Shown here: positions 1-8,482 of the stretch, piece after piece | How positions within the stretch are numbered: the first letter of the stretch is position 1 | How the letters are laid out: each line of letters starts with the position of its first letter | Source: an uncultured Clostridium sp. | GTDB taxonomy: Bacteria > Bacillota > Clostridia > Clostridiales > Clostridiaceae | DNA: 50,545 bases | NCBI GenBank assembly: GCA_934755305.1 | Contig: CAKVLD010000017.1 | Location: forward strand, 1-50,545 | Reading direction: 5' to 3' | Position numbers and translations under genes: made by a program | The notes under the pieces: generated by a model | Databases searched by the model: none | What the model saw: only the letters and a program-made list of their open reading frames with translations | What the model was told of the DNA's origin: nothing

Positions 1-2
1 GA

Positions 3-362
3 TTAATTCCTATAGGAAGAAGTGCTTGTAGAGCTATTGAAGATTACTTAAATATTAGAGATCAAGTAGCAGAAACAGGTGTAAATAATCTTTTTGTAAA
101 TTTAAATGGTCAAAAATTAACTAGACAAGGTATTTGGAGAATAGTTAAAGAATATTCTCATAGAGCAGGAATTAATAAAGATGTTAATTTAAATACCTTT
201 AGACATTCTTTTGCAGTTCATATGTTACAAAATGGTGCTAATGTACGTGCTGTTCAAAAGTTACTTGGAAATCAAGTTCTTACTTATATGGATACTTATT
301 ATGAAATAATAAATAGCGATAAGATAAATTTAATATACAAAAAGTCTCACCCAAGGGCTTAA
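3..362 (+). CDS. Tyrosine recombinase (XerD-like), C-terminal part
   Basis: The 5' end is cut by the window; 119 residues of the catalytic domain remain. The C-terminal pattern of a tyrosine recombinase is clear: FRHSFAVHML, then GANVRAVQKLLG, then a tyrosine nine residues after the LLG-x position, as in XerD. Two catalytic histidines of the family are replaced by asparagine: the first H of HxLRH (here N-T-F-R-H) and the H of LLGH (here LLGN). The nucleophilic tyrosine and the box II arginine are kept. The enzyme may be a diverged or weakened recombinase. It ends about 200 bp before pdp. Confidence 0.8.
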   Translation, partial: LIPIGRSACRAIEDYLNIRDQVAETGVNNLFVNLNGQKLTRQGIWRIVKEYSHRAGINKDVNLNTFRHSFAVHMLQNGANVRAVQKLLGNQVLTYMDTYYEIINSDKINLIYKKSHPRA

Positions 363-559
363 GGATAAATTTTTGTTTTTACAAATAATATTATTTATAA
401 GTTTTAGGGATAATTTATTTGAATCAGGAAAAATTATAATTAGATACTAAGGATAATACATACCTACACTTATTTATGGTAAACTTAGTTAAGTAGTTAA
501 TAAATAATGTAATTTATTGCTTGAATAAAATTTACTTAAATTATTAGGGGGATATACTT

Positions 560-1864
560 ATGAGAATGTACGATGTTATTTTAAAGAAAAGAAGAGGAGA
601 GGAGCTTACAACAGAAGAGATTAATTTTTTTGTTGAAGGCTTTACTAAAGGAGAAATACCAGATTATCAAGTATCAGCTCTTATGATGGCTATCTTCTTT
701 CAAAAAATGAATAAAAGAGAAACAGCTGACTTAACAATGGCTATGGTTGAGTCAGGTGATAAATTTAATTTAGATAAAATTAAAGGGATTAAAGTAGATA
801 AACATTCTACAGGAGGAGTCGGAGATAGTATTTCATTAGTTACAGCTCCTATGGTTGCAGCTTGCAAAGTACCAGTTGCAAAGATGTCAGGAAGAGGCCT
901 TGGACATACTGGAGGAACTATAGATAAATTAGAGGCTTTTGATGGGTTTTCAGTAGAACTTACAGAAGATGAATTTATTAATAATGTTAACAATATAGGT
1001 ATGGCTATAGCAGGGCAAACAGCAGAACTTGCACCAGCAGATAAAAAGTTATATGCATTAAGAGATGTTACTGCAACAGTAGATAATATGTCATTAATCG
1101 CTTCAAGTATAATGAGTAAAAAAATAGCTTCTGGTGCAGATGCAATAGTTTTAGATGTTAAAGTTGGAGATGGGGCATTTATGAAAACCCCAGAAGATGC
1201 TGTTGCTTTAGCTAAGGAAATGGTTGATATAGGTAAGCATGTAGGTAGAGATACAGTAGCTGTAATTTCTGATATGGATCAACCTTTAGGCTTTGCTATA
1301 GGTAATTCATTAGAAGTGATAGAAGCTATAGATACTTTAAAAGGAAAAGGCCCTAAAGACTTATTGGAACTAGCCTTAACTATAGGAAGTAATATGTTAG
1401 TGTTAGCTAAGAAAACTGAAAGTTTAGAAGAAGCAAGAAAACTATTATTAGAAACAATAGAAAATGGTAAAGCTATTGAGAAGTTAAAGGAATTTGTAAA
1501 AGCTCAAGGGGGAAATGAATTAATGGTAGATAATACAGATTTATTCCCTAAGGCAAAATATGAAATAGATGTTAAAGCAAAAAAATCAGGAATTATATCT
1601 AAGATTCATGCAGAGTCAGTAGGAATAATAGCTATGGAACTTGGAGCAGGAAGAGCTACAAAGGAAAGTGAAATAGATTTATCAGTAGGAATAGTATTAA
1701 AGAAAAAAAGAGGGGATGAAGTTAAAGAAGGAGAATCTTTAGCTACAATCTATGCAAATTCAGAAATTAAGGGAAATAAAGCAGTAGAATCCCTTCTTAA
1801 AGAGATAATAATATCAGATAGCTATGAAGAGACTATTCCATTAATATATGATGTAATTAGATAG
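560..1864 (+). CDS. pdp: Pyrimidine-nucleoside phosphorylase
   Basis: 434 aa, the usual family length. It splits uridine, thymidine and deoxyuridine with phosphate into base and (deoxy)ribose-1-phosphate in the cytoplasm. The family signature is at residues 110-126 (SGRGLGHTGGTIDKLEA), and the phosphate-loop KHSTGG is at 81-86. The ATG has an AGGGGG ribosome site. deoC, which acts later in deoxynucleoside breakdown, lies 5.7 kb downstream on the same strand; no deoB is present between them. A rho-independent terminator follows, so pdp appears to be transcribed alone or with genes upstream. Confidence 0.95.
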   Translation: MRMYDVILKKRRGEELTTEEINFFVEGFTKGEIPDYQVSALMMAIFFQKMNKRETADLTMAMVESGDKFNLDKIKGIKVDKHSTGGVGDSISLVTAPMVAACKVPVAKMSGRGLGHTGGTIDKLEAFDGFSVELTEDEFINNVNNIGMAIAGQTAELAPADKKLYALRDVTATVDNMSLIASSIMSKKIASGADAIVLDVKVGDGAFMKTPEDAVALAKEMVDIGKHVGRDTVAVISDMDQPLGFAIGNSLEVIEAIDTLKGKGPKDLLELALTIGSNMLVLAKKTESLEEARKLLLETIENGKAIEKLKEFVKAQGGNELMVDNTDLFPKAKYEIDVKAKKSGIISKIHAESVGIIAMELGAGRATKESEIDLSVGIVLKKKRGDEVKEGESLATIYANSEIKGNKAVESLLKEIIISDSYEETIPLIYDVIR

Positions 1865-1905
1865 AGAATAATAGTTTTGTTTAAGAAATTTAACATATAA
1901 ATTTA

Positions 1906-1956
1906 AAACGGTGTAAACTTAATTTTTAATAAAGTTTATACTGTTTTTTATTTTTT
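1906..1956 (+). terminator. Terminator after pdp
   Basis: Stem 1906-1920 pairs with 1931-1946 (AAACGGTGTAAACTT with a near-perfect complement) and is followed by a T-rich tail. Confidence 0.8.
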
Positions 1957-2090
1957 AGGAAATTATATTTATAAGATTATTTGTAGAAAACTTGAATAAA
2001 ATTATATTGCTACAAAAGAACCAAAAAGAAATATAAAGTTATATTTTATACTTGAATGGAGATAATAAGGGGTGAAAGGAGGTTTATCAA

Positions 2091-3428
2091 ATGAAAAATA
2101 AGTACATGAAAATTGTTTCTATTACCATTATTTGTATTTTTGCTTTTCTTATGATGCCTTTTAAATCAACTGTTGTTGCCTTTGAAAATGATACAAAGAA
2201 AGAACAAAAGAAAGTAGAAGGTAAGGGAGAAGAAAAAGCAGAGAAAGAACATACAGAAAAGGAAGAAGGAGAAGAAAAAGCTGAAGAAGAACATAGGGAA
2301 AAGGAAGAAGGTAAGGGTAAAAAGGTAAAAGAAGAAAAAGGTGTAGAAGGAGAACAGGGGGGAGTAAGTAGTATTGAAGCTAGATCTGCTTTACTTATGG
2401 AGCCTATATCAGGAAAAATAGTTTATGAAAAAAATATAGATGAAAAGTTTGCTCCAGCTTCAGTAACTAAAGTAATGACTATGTTATTAGCAATGGAAGC
2501 TGTAGATAGTGGAAAAGTTACTTTACAAGATCAAGTTACTTGTAGTGAAAATGCTAAAAAAATGGGTGGAAGCACAATGTTACTAGATACTGGTGAAGTA
2601 AGAACTTTAGAAGAATTACTTAAAGGTATAGCTATAGCATCAGGAAATGATGCGGCAGTAGCAGTTGCAGAATACATAGGTGGAACAGAAGCAGATTTCG
2701 TAGTTCTTATGAATAAAAGAGCAGAAGAATTAGGAATGAAGAATACTACATTTAAAAATTGTAATGGTCTACCAGCAGATGGTCATGTATCAACAGCAAG
2801 AGATATAGCGATTATGTCTCAAGAATTATTAAAGCATCCAACTATATTAAATTATTCAGGAACTTATATGGAAACTATATCTGAAGGTAGAAAATCTCCA
2901 ATAGAACTAGTTAATCATAATAAACTTGTTAGATTTTTTGAAGGTTGTGATGGATTAAAAACTGGATACACAAGTGAAGCTAAATATTGTATTTCAGCTA
3001 CAGCTAAAAGAAATGGTGTAAGAATGTTATCAGTAATTATGGGAGCACCAACATATAAAATAAGAAATAGAGATGCAGGTATTCTTTTAAATTATGGATT
3101 TTCAAAATTCCAAGGTAAAAAGTTGGTAGCTAAAGATGAAGATATAGATCAAGTTTTCATGGGAGAAAAAACAGATAAGTACTTTATGGCTAAAGCAGCA
3201 GAAGACCTTGAAGTAGTGGTTCCAAAAGGAGCAGATGGTGAATTAGAAAAGAAAATAATAATAGAAGAAATTCAAAAAGAATATAAAAAAGGAGATGTAG
3301 TTGGTAAGTGTGAAGTATATCTTGAAAATGAAAAGGTAGGAGAAGTAGAGGTATACTCAGACAGAGATATAGAAAAAGGCGGAATAATTGACTACATCAA
3401 ATATAATGTAAAAGGATTATTTGATTAA
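2091..3428 (+). CDS. D-alanyl-D-alanine carboxypeptidase, DacF-like, with charged linker
   Basis: 445 aa secreted penicillin-binding protein of the S11 family, trimming D-Ala from peptidoglycan stem peptides. An N-terminal membrane segment or signal peptide spans about residues 7-31. Residues 35-91 are almost wholly Lys/Glu/Gly, and the catalytic domain starts near 97. Active-site motifs are all present: SVTK at 124-127, SGN at 184-186, KTG at 290-292. The charged linker contains a duplicated 14-residue unit encoded by a 42-bp tandem repeat. The ribosome site AAAGGAGG fixes the ATG. A second carboxypeptidase of the same family lies at 6600. The long acidic/basic spacer is unusual for the family and may hold the enzyme away from the membrane. 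Confidence 0.9.
   Translation: MKNKYMKIVSITIICIFAFLMMPFKSTVVAFENDTKKEQKKVEGKGEEKAEKEHTEKEEGEEKAEEEHREKEEGKGKKVKEEKGVEGEQGGVSSIEARSALLMEPISGKIVYEKNIDEKFAPASVTKVMTMLLAMEAVDSGKVTLQDQVTCSENAKKMGGSTMLLDTGEVRTLEELLKGIAIASGNDAAVAVAEYIGGTEADFVVLMNKRAEELGMKNTTFKNCNGLPADGHVSTARDIAIMSQELLKHPTILNYSGTYMETISEGRKSPIELVNHNKLVRFFEGCDGLKTGYTSEAKYCISATAKRNGVRMLSVIMGAPTYKIRNRDAGILLNYGFSKFQGKKLVAKDEDIDQVFMGEKTDKYFMAKAAEDLEVVVPKGADGELEKKIIIEEIQKEYKKGDVVGKCEVYLENEKVGEVEVYSDRDIEKGGIIDYIKYNVKGLFD
2226..2309 (+). repeat. 42-bp tandem repeat inside the carboxypeptidase linker
   Basis: Two head-to-tail 42-bp units, 2226-2267 and 2268-2309, differ at only a few positions and encode GEEKAEKEHTEKEE and GEEKAEEEHREKEE. The unit is a multiple of three, so copy number could change without breaking the frame. 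Confidence 0.9.
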
Positions 3429-3521
3429 AAATTATTAAAATCAAATTAATATAATAAAACTTAAAATAAATATTTAGTTAGAAAATTAAAGAATATAAAA
3501 AAGCTACATTACTATAATAAT

Positions 3522-3586
3522 AAAAATAGGGATACTTGTTAAAATAGTATTAATTAATATTTTTTAACATAAGTATCCTTATTTTT
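3522..3586 (+). terminator. Long hairpin terminator after the carboxypeptidase gene
   Basis: A 16-base arm (3522-3537) pairs with 3571-3586 with one G-T wobble, and a T-run closes it. It lies 94 bp after the stop codon. Confidence 0.7.
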
Positions 3587-3677
3587 TTAACGTCTAGGAA
3601 AGTATAAAGTTTGAAAAAGCGGGAAGGCTGATAATTACAGGGTTTAAAGGTATCAAAGAGGCTAAGACGTTAAAAAA
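3583..3677. repeat. Inverted repeat flanking a 69-base core
   Basis: TTTTTTAACGTCT (3583-3595) is the perfect complement of AGACGTTAAAAAA (3665-3677). The core between them is richer in G than the surroundings. It could be a structured RNA or a small terminal-inverted-repeat element; I recognise neither. Confidence 0.6.
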
Positions 3678-3693
3678 TAAAAATATAGTGCCT

Positions 3694-3766
3694 CAAAAGA
3701 ACCAAAAAGAAAAATAATTAAATGGTATTTTTATAAGGAATTATTTTTCTTTTTGAACCTTTTGAA
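3694..3766. repeat. 17-bp perfect stem-loop
   Basis: Arm 3703-3719 is fully complementary to 3739-3755. An outer CAAAAG (3694-3699) pairs with CTTTTG (3759-3764). The outer left arm belongs to a 19-base sequence repeated at 2013-2031. Confidence 0.7.
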
Positions 3767-3843
3767 TGGCTAAAAAAAGTGACTTCAGTCAAGATGCGTT
3801 AAATTAAAAAAATATAATTGCTATTAAAAATGTGCTTTAAAGT

Positions 3844-3873
3844 AATAAAAGCGTGGCGAAGCCACTTTTTATT
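3844..3873 (+). terminator. Short GC-rich hairpin before scpA
   Basis: GTGGC-gaa-GCCAC (3853-3865) is enclosed by an AATAAAA / TTTTTATT outer pairing. It would insulate scpA from upstream transcription. Confidence 0.5.
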
Positions 3874-3957
3874 AAAAATTATCTTTAAAGAAATAATCAA
3901 TTATATTATAATAAAGGATAGACTCTAGAAATTAGGTTAGAGGAAAGGGGGATCATT

Positions 3958-4716
3958 ATGGAATTACCAAGTATTAAAATAGATAATTTCGAAGGACCCT
4001 TTGACTTGTTATTACATTTAATAAAGAAAAATCAAATGAATATTTATAATGTAGAGATATATAAGGTTACTAATCAATACCTGAAGTATTTAGAAAGAAT
4101 GAAAGAGATGGATTTAGATATTACTTCAGAATTTATTGTAGTTGCAGCAACTCTTATAGAAATTAAGTCAAAGACATTACTTCCAAAGGTAAAGAAGGAA
4201 GAGGAAGAAGAAGACGACGAAGATATTGAAAAGAAGTTATTAGAAAAGTTAATTCTTTATAAAAAGATTAAGGAAGCAACTAATTTCTTTAGAGATAGAT
4301 ACACTAGTTCTGGAAGTATTTTCACTAAGAAGGCAGAGATAATAGAAGAGCCTAAAGAGAAAGTGGAAACTAATTATGATGATATATTAAAAAATGTTAC
4401 ATTATTAGATTTATATAATATATACAATAATTTATTAGAGATTTATAGAAATAAGCAAAATAGAGCTAATGTAATTGAAAAGAAAATATATGTAGATAAA
4501 TATAAAATAGAAGATAAAATAGAGTATTTATCACAAAGGATAGAAAAAGGTAAAACTACAGAGTTTGATGATTTAATGATGGAATGTGAATGTAAAATTG
4601 AATGTGTAGTTACTTTCTTAGCACTATTAGAAATGATAAAACAAAGAGTGGTTAGAGTTTATCAAAGTTCTAGTTTTGGAACTATAATTATTGAAAGGTG
4701 GCTAGAGGATGAGTAA
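3958..4716 (+). CDS. scpA: Segregation and condensation protein A (kleisin)
   Basis: 252 aa, normal length. ScpA bridges the SMC ATPase heads and, with ScpB, forms the bacterial condensin. The N-terminal region reads FEGPFDLLLHLI, the classic ScpA start, followed by the conserved Y-x3-V helix. An acidic stretch (EEEEEDDED) lies near residue 85, and a winged-helix C-terminus ends in IIERWLEDE. The AGGAAAGGGGG ribosome site supports the ATG. It overlaps scpB by eight bases, so translation is probably coupled. Confidence 0.95.
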   Translation: MELPSIKIDNFEGPFDLLLHLIKKNQMNIYNVEIYKVTNQYLKYLERMKEMDLDITSEFIVVAATLIEIKSKTLLPKVKKEEEEEDDEDIEKKLLEKLILYKKIKEATNFFRDRYTSSGSIFTKKAEIIEEPKEKVETNYDDILKNVTLLDLYNIYNNLLEIYRNKQNRANVIEKKIYVDKYKIEDKIEYLSQRIEKGKTTEFDDLMMECECKIECVVTFLALLEMIKQRVVRVYQSSSFGTIIIERWLEDE

Positions 4717-5305
4717 TTTTGAATCTGGGCAATTTGAATTTAAAGAGGTATCAAAAAGGGATATTCAAAAAGCTATAATAGAAGCTATGTTATTTGCAAG
4801 TGGTGCACCTTTAGGTTTAAAGGATATAGCTATTAATTTAGAAATTAATATTAAATATGCTGAAGATTTGTTAAAAGAAATGATGGAAGACTATAAAGCT
4901 ACTGAAAGAGGAATAAAGCTAATTAAGGTAAATGGAGAATATCAATTAGCTACTAAAAGTGAACATGGAGATTATATTCAAAAACTATTAAAGAAGAATA
5001 GAAGACAATCACTATCACAAGCTTCTTTAGAAAGTTTAGCTATTATAGCATATAAGCAACCTATAACAAGAATTGACATAGATGAAATCAGAGGAGTAAA
5101 ATCTGAAAGTGCTATTCAAAAACTTGTAGAAAAAGATTTAATAAGAGAAGTTGGAAGACTTGAGGTTCCTGGAAGACCAATACTTTATGGAACTACAGAA
5201 GAATTTTTAAGACAATTTGGCTTAACAGATTTACATGAGTTACCTACTTTAGACTTGTTTGTTCTTGAAGAAGAGGAAAGACAAGAATTGGAAAGAAATG
5301 TATAG
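4709..5305 (+). CDS. scpB: Segregation and condensation protein B
   Basis: 198 aa. ScpB dimerises through winged-helix domains and binds ScpA in the condensin complex. The conserved ESLAIIAYKQPITRIDIDEIRG block and the GRPILYGTTEEFLRQFGL block near the C-terminus are typical. Its ATG lies within the end of scpA (ATGAGTAA overlap), and a strong two-way terminator follows. Confidence 0.95.
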   Translation: MSNFESGQFEFKEVSKRDIQKAIIEAMLFASGAPLGLKDIAINLEINIKYAEDLLKEMMEDYKATERGIKLIKVNGEYQLATKSEHGDYIQKLLKKNRRQSLSQASLESLAIIAYKQPITRIDIDEIRGVKSESAIQKLVEKDLIREVGRLEVPGRPILYGTTEEFLRQFGLTDLHELPTLDLFVLEEEERQELERNV

Positions 5306-5350
5306 TTAAGTCGTGTAGTTAGATATAAAAAACTACACGACTTAATTTTT
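5306..5350. terminator. Bidirectional terminator between scpB and ytfJ
   Basis: A perfect 15-bp stem (5306-5320 with 5331-5345), with A-run and T-run on the two sides, serves both convergent operons and reaches the ytfJ stop codon. Confidence 0.9.
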
Positions 5351-5864
5351 ATTCATTTTTAGTTTCAGTAGAATCTTTATCAAAGTTTGAAATATTATTA
5401 GGATCTAAGCGAGAAAAACTGCTGGTTGATTCAAATCCATTAGTATTTTCTTTTTGGTCTTTATTATGTTTACCCTTAGAAGAGCATTTCTTTGAAAAAG
5501 TATCTTTTATTATGTCAATTACTTGGGGTACAGTATCAACAATTTTATCAATAGTAGTATCTTGATTAACAGGAAGAAGTCTAACCATATCATTTTTTAC
5601 TACTAAAAAAGCTACAGGTTTTACGCTAACTCCAGCTCCAGAACCTCCACCAAAAGGATATTTAGAATCTACTTTATTAGAAGCTGCACTACAAGGATAT
5701 TCACTTCCACCAGAAGCAAATCCAAAGCTGACTTTAGATATAGGAATAATACAACCTCCATCTTTAGTTTCTACAGCTTCTCCAATAACTGTATTAACAT
5801 CAATCATATCTTTTAAGCTTTCCATTGTGTTTTGCATTAAGCTATCAACAGGACTAGCACTCAT
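5349..5864 (-). CDS. ytfJ: Sporulation protein YtfJ (GerW family)
   Basis: 171 aa. The N-terminal VDSLMQNTMESLKDMIDVNTVIGEAV and the glycine-rich SFGFASGGSEY and FGGGSGAGVSVKPVAFLVV segments identify the GerW/YtfJ family, a spore protein tied to germination in Bacillus. The C-terminal tail is Ser/Asn-rich. Its start overlaps the end of the upstream DUF2953 gene by 11 bases, the same pairing as ytfI-ytfJ in Bacillus. Confidence 0.9.
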   Translation of the reverse strand: MSASPVDSLMQNTMESLKDMIDVNTVIGEAVETKDGGCIIPISKVSFGFASGGSEYPCSAASNKVDSKYPFGGGSGAGVSVKPVAFLVVKNDMVRLLPVNQDTTIDKIVDTVPQVIDIIKDTFSKKCSSKGKHNKDQKENTNGFESTSSFSRLDPNNISNFDKDSTETKNE

Positions 5865-6462
5865 TATTATAACCTCCTTCGATTTTACATGCCTTAATAA
5901 ATAAAATACCTTTAATTATTAAAAATGCCATATAAATAGTTTGTGCTATTGAAATAGTAATTATACTTTTTATTTCAGTATTTATTAGAAATTCATCTTT
6001 AAATATTGGTTTTACTGGTAAGTTGAATTTTTTAGGCTTAAAAATAAGATTTAAAAACCAATATAAAAGAGGCAAGTATGTAGATATAACCCCAAAGCTA
6101 ATAGCAGTATAAGCTGAATCATAAAGAGAGTAGTCTATATATCCATTAATATATATATGAGGTTTAAGTTTATTATTACTAACCATTCTTACAAGTTCTA
6201 AGTAATCAGGAAAAATAAAATCTTTTAATAAGGATTTTATATTAATAAATCTTTTTTTATTCATATGTTTTTTTATTTTTTTATTTTTTAAAATGTCTAT
6301 GTTTTCATTGGAATCTACTGAATTAGTAGGTTTACGTAAAACATAAAACTTATATATTTTTACATAATAATCATCCTTATTATATATAGCTTTAACTATG
6401 ACAGGAATAGGAATTAACGATATCAAAAATAAAATTAATAAAACTAATAGAAAAACTTTCAT
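5854..6462 (-). CDS. DUF2953 membrane protein (YtfI-like)
   Basis: 202 aa. An N-terminal hydrophobic segment (residues 1-25) is followed by a basic stretch and a C-terminal hydrophobic region (about 160-190). The immediate overlap with ytfJ and the family pattern point to DUF2953/YtfI, whose function is unknown but which is linked to sporulation genes. The ribosome site GGAGG precedes the ATG at 6462. Confidence 0.75.
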   Translation of the reverse strand: MKVFLLVLLILFLISLIPIPVIVKAIYNKDDYYVKIYKFYVLRKPTNSVDSNENIDILKNKKIKKHMNKKRFINIKSLLKDFIFPDYLELVRMVSNNKLKPHIYINGYIDYSLYDSAYTAISFGVISTYLPLLYWFLNLIFKPKKFNLPVKPIFKDEFLINTEIKSIITISIAQTIYMAFLIIKGILFIKACKIEGGYNNEC

Positions 6463-6599
6463 AATATTCCTCCAAAAAATATAACATTCTTAGTATTGCC
6501 TTATAATCCTAAAATAAACTAAAAATTTTTTTATTATAAGGGATTAAATAGTTAAAAAGGTGCAAACTAATTTTGTAGTAGATTTTAGAGGTGGTTTAA

Positions 6600-7511
6600 A
6601 TGAAAATAATTATTAAAAAGTTATTTGCTTATCTCTTAGTGACGACGTTAGTATTGAATGTAAATATGTTACCTACTTATGCAAAAGAAGATAAGCCAAG
6701 AATCAGTGCTCATAATGCTATTGCTTTAGATAGAGAATCGAAACAAGTTCTTTTTGAACAAAATGCTTATGAGTTAGTACCAATGGCAAGTACTACAAAA
6801 ATTTTAACAGCTTTAATTACAATAGAAAGAGGTGACTTAGATAGTAAATTTATAGTTAGTAAAAATGCAGCTTCTATAAGAGGATCTAAGGTTGGATATA
6901 AAGCTGGTGAAGAAATTACAATAAGAGAATTATTATACGGTTTAATGTATAAGTCAGGTAATGATGCGGCTATAACATTAGCAGAAGGTATAGGAGGAAG
7001 TATTGAAGGTTTTGCGGACATAATGAATCATTATGCTGTAAGTATTGGGATATTAGATTCGCATTTTGAGTCTCCTCATGGATTAGATTCAAGAGATCAT
7101 TACTCATCAGCCTATGATTTAGCTTTATTAACTGCTAAAGGTATGGAATATGATACATTTAGAGAAGTAGTAGGAACTAAAGAAATAAGCAAAGATAAGT
7201 ATAACTTTACAAGAGACTACAATAATATAAATAAAATCTTATGGAAAATACCAGGAGCAAATGGTGTTAAGACAGGTTATACTGGTCAAGCAGGTAAATG
7301 TTTAGTATCTTCTGTAAATAATAATGGAAAAGATATAATCATAGTAGTATTAAATTGTCCTGATAGATGGAATCAAACCGAAAAGATTTATAAATATGTA
7401 GAAGAAAATATGGCATATGAAAGTATGGCTATGAAAGAATTAGTTAAAAAAGAAGAAAATGAAGAATATAGTTTTCATATGGAGAAAGAACAATTCGAAA
7501 TAAAGATGTAA
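6600..7511 (+). CDS. D-alanyl-D-alanine carboxypeptidase (sporulation DacB/DacF type)
   Basis: 303 aa S11-family enzyme. A signal peptide covers about residues 1-29 (cleavage near AYA-KE). Catalytic motifs STTK at 64-67, SGN at 119-121 and KTG at 224-226 are intact. It is shorter than many DacA-type enzymes, lacks a clear C-terminal anchoring domain, and ends in an acidic tail. It is divergent from ytfI/ytfJ, which suggests a role in spore cortex or septal peptidoglycan; that role is inferred. Confidence 0.88.
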   Translation: MKIIIKKLFAYLLVTTLVLNVNMLPTYAKEDKPRISAHNAIALDRESKQVLFEQNAYELVPMASTTKILTALITIERGDLDSKFIVSKNAASIRGSKVGYKAGEEITIRELLYGLMYKSGNDAAITLAEGIGGSIEGFADIMNHYAVSIGILDSHFESPHGLDSRDHYSSAYDLALLTAKGMEYDTFREVVGTKEISKDKYNFTRDYNNINKILWKIPGANGVKTGYTGQAGKCLVSSVNNNGKDIIIVVLNCPDRWNQTEKIYKYVEENMAYESMAMKELVKKEENEEYSFHMEKEQFEIKM

Positions 7512-7604
7512 AAACGTTACATAAGAGATTAAAAAAAATTTGCTTTAGTTTCCTAAGTTTGATATTCTGAAAGAGATGACGTTAAGAGAAGGGGCGATGT
7601 TTAA

Positions 7605-8270
7605 GTGGATAAGAAAAAGATATTGAGTGCAGTTGATCATACTTTATTAAGTCAAACTTGTACATGGGAAGAAATTAAAGCTATATGTGATGATGGTATG
7701 AAGTATAGTACAGCTTCTGTGTGTATACCACCATCTTACATAAAACAAGCTAAGGAATATGTTGGTGATAAACTAGCACTTTGTACAGTAATTGGATTCC
7801 CTAATGGATATATGACAAAGGCTACAAAAGCTTTTGAAACTAAAGATGCATTAGAAAATGGTGCAGACGAAATAGATATGGTTATCAATTTAGGTTGGGT
7901 TAAAGACAAGAAGTTCGATCTTATTGAAGATGAAATTAGAACTTTAAAGCAAGTTTGTGGTTCAAAGGTTCTTAAGGTTATAATTGAAACTTGTTTTTTA
8001 ACTGAAGAAGAAAAGATAAAAATGTGTGAAGTTGTAACTAAGGCAGGAGCTGATTTTATTAAGACTTCAACAGGCTTTGGAACTAATGGAGCTACAAAGG
8101 AAGATCTTGAGCTATTTGCAAAACATGTTGGACCTAATGTTAAGATTAAGGCTGCTGGTGGTATATCAGATTTAGAAACAGCTGAACTTTTCATGAATAT
8201 CGGAGCTAGTAGACTTGGAACTAGTAGAATTATTAAGTTAATAAATAATGAAGAGGCTCAAGGATATTAA
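7605..8270 (+). CDS. deoC: Deoxyribose-phosphate aldolase
   Basis: 221 aa. It cleaves 2-deoxyribose-5-phosphate to glyceraldehyde-3-phosphate and acetaldehyde. The Schiff-base lysine is K153 in FIKTSTGFG, the helper lysine is K182 in KIKAAGG, and the acid D91 lies in DEIDMVINLG. The start is GTG at 7605, with AGAAGGGG ten bases upstream; the ATG at 7597 is out of frame and closes quickly. It completes the deoxynucleoside pathway begun by pdp. Confidence 0.95.
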   Translation: MDKKKILSAVDHTLLSQTCTWEEIKAICDDGMKYSTASVCIPPSYIKQAKEYVGDKLALCTVIGFPNGYMTKATKAFETKDALENGADEIDMVINLGWVKDKKFDLIEDEIRTLKQVCGSKVLKVIIETCFLTEEEKIKMCEVVTKAGADFIKTSTGFGTNGATKEDLELFAKHVGPNVKIKAAGGISDLETAELFMNIGASRLGTSRIIKLINNEEAQGY

Positions 8271-8296
8271 TATATATCTTTTATATAAAGTTGGTG

Positions 8297-8338
8297 AAGA
8301 TACACTAAAATTGTTGTGATTTTAGTGTATCTTTTTTG
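8297..8338 (+). terminator. Terminator after deoC
   Basis: Perfect 15-bp stem (8297-8311 with 8319-8333) followed by six T. Confidence 0.9.
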
Positions 8339-8482
8339 CGTTGATTTTTAAGAGTTTGAGGATGGCTGTAAATAGTTATACTGATAGGTTAGATGTTTGA
8401 ATATACAGTGCTTTCTGCAATAAATGTTGGTAATGTTTAGAAAGCTATTATTTTGTCAAAACTCTATAAGGAGGTGATAGTA

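Larger units (their letters stand above)
3429..3957. other. 529-bp intergenic block with four hairpins and no gene
   Basis: No open frame with a ribosome site was found. The block holds a terminator hairpin (3522-3586), a 13-bp inverted repeat around a less AT-rich 69-base core (3583-3677), a 17-bp perfect stem (3703-3719 with 3739-3755) and a short GC-rich hairpin (3844-3873). The segment caaaagaaccaaaaagaaa at 3694-3712 is repeated exactly at 2013-2031. Confidence 0.75.

Noticed and set aside
7736..8194. 152-aa frame opposite deoC, and similar long antisense frames opposite pdp, ytfJ-neighbours, MATE and pflB
   Set aside because: They mirror codon bias of the true genes, lack ribosome sites and resemble no protein.
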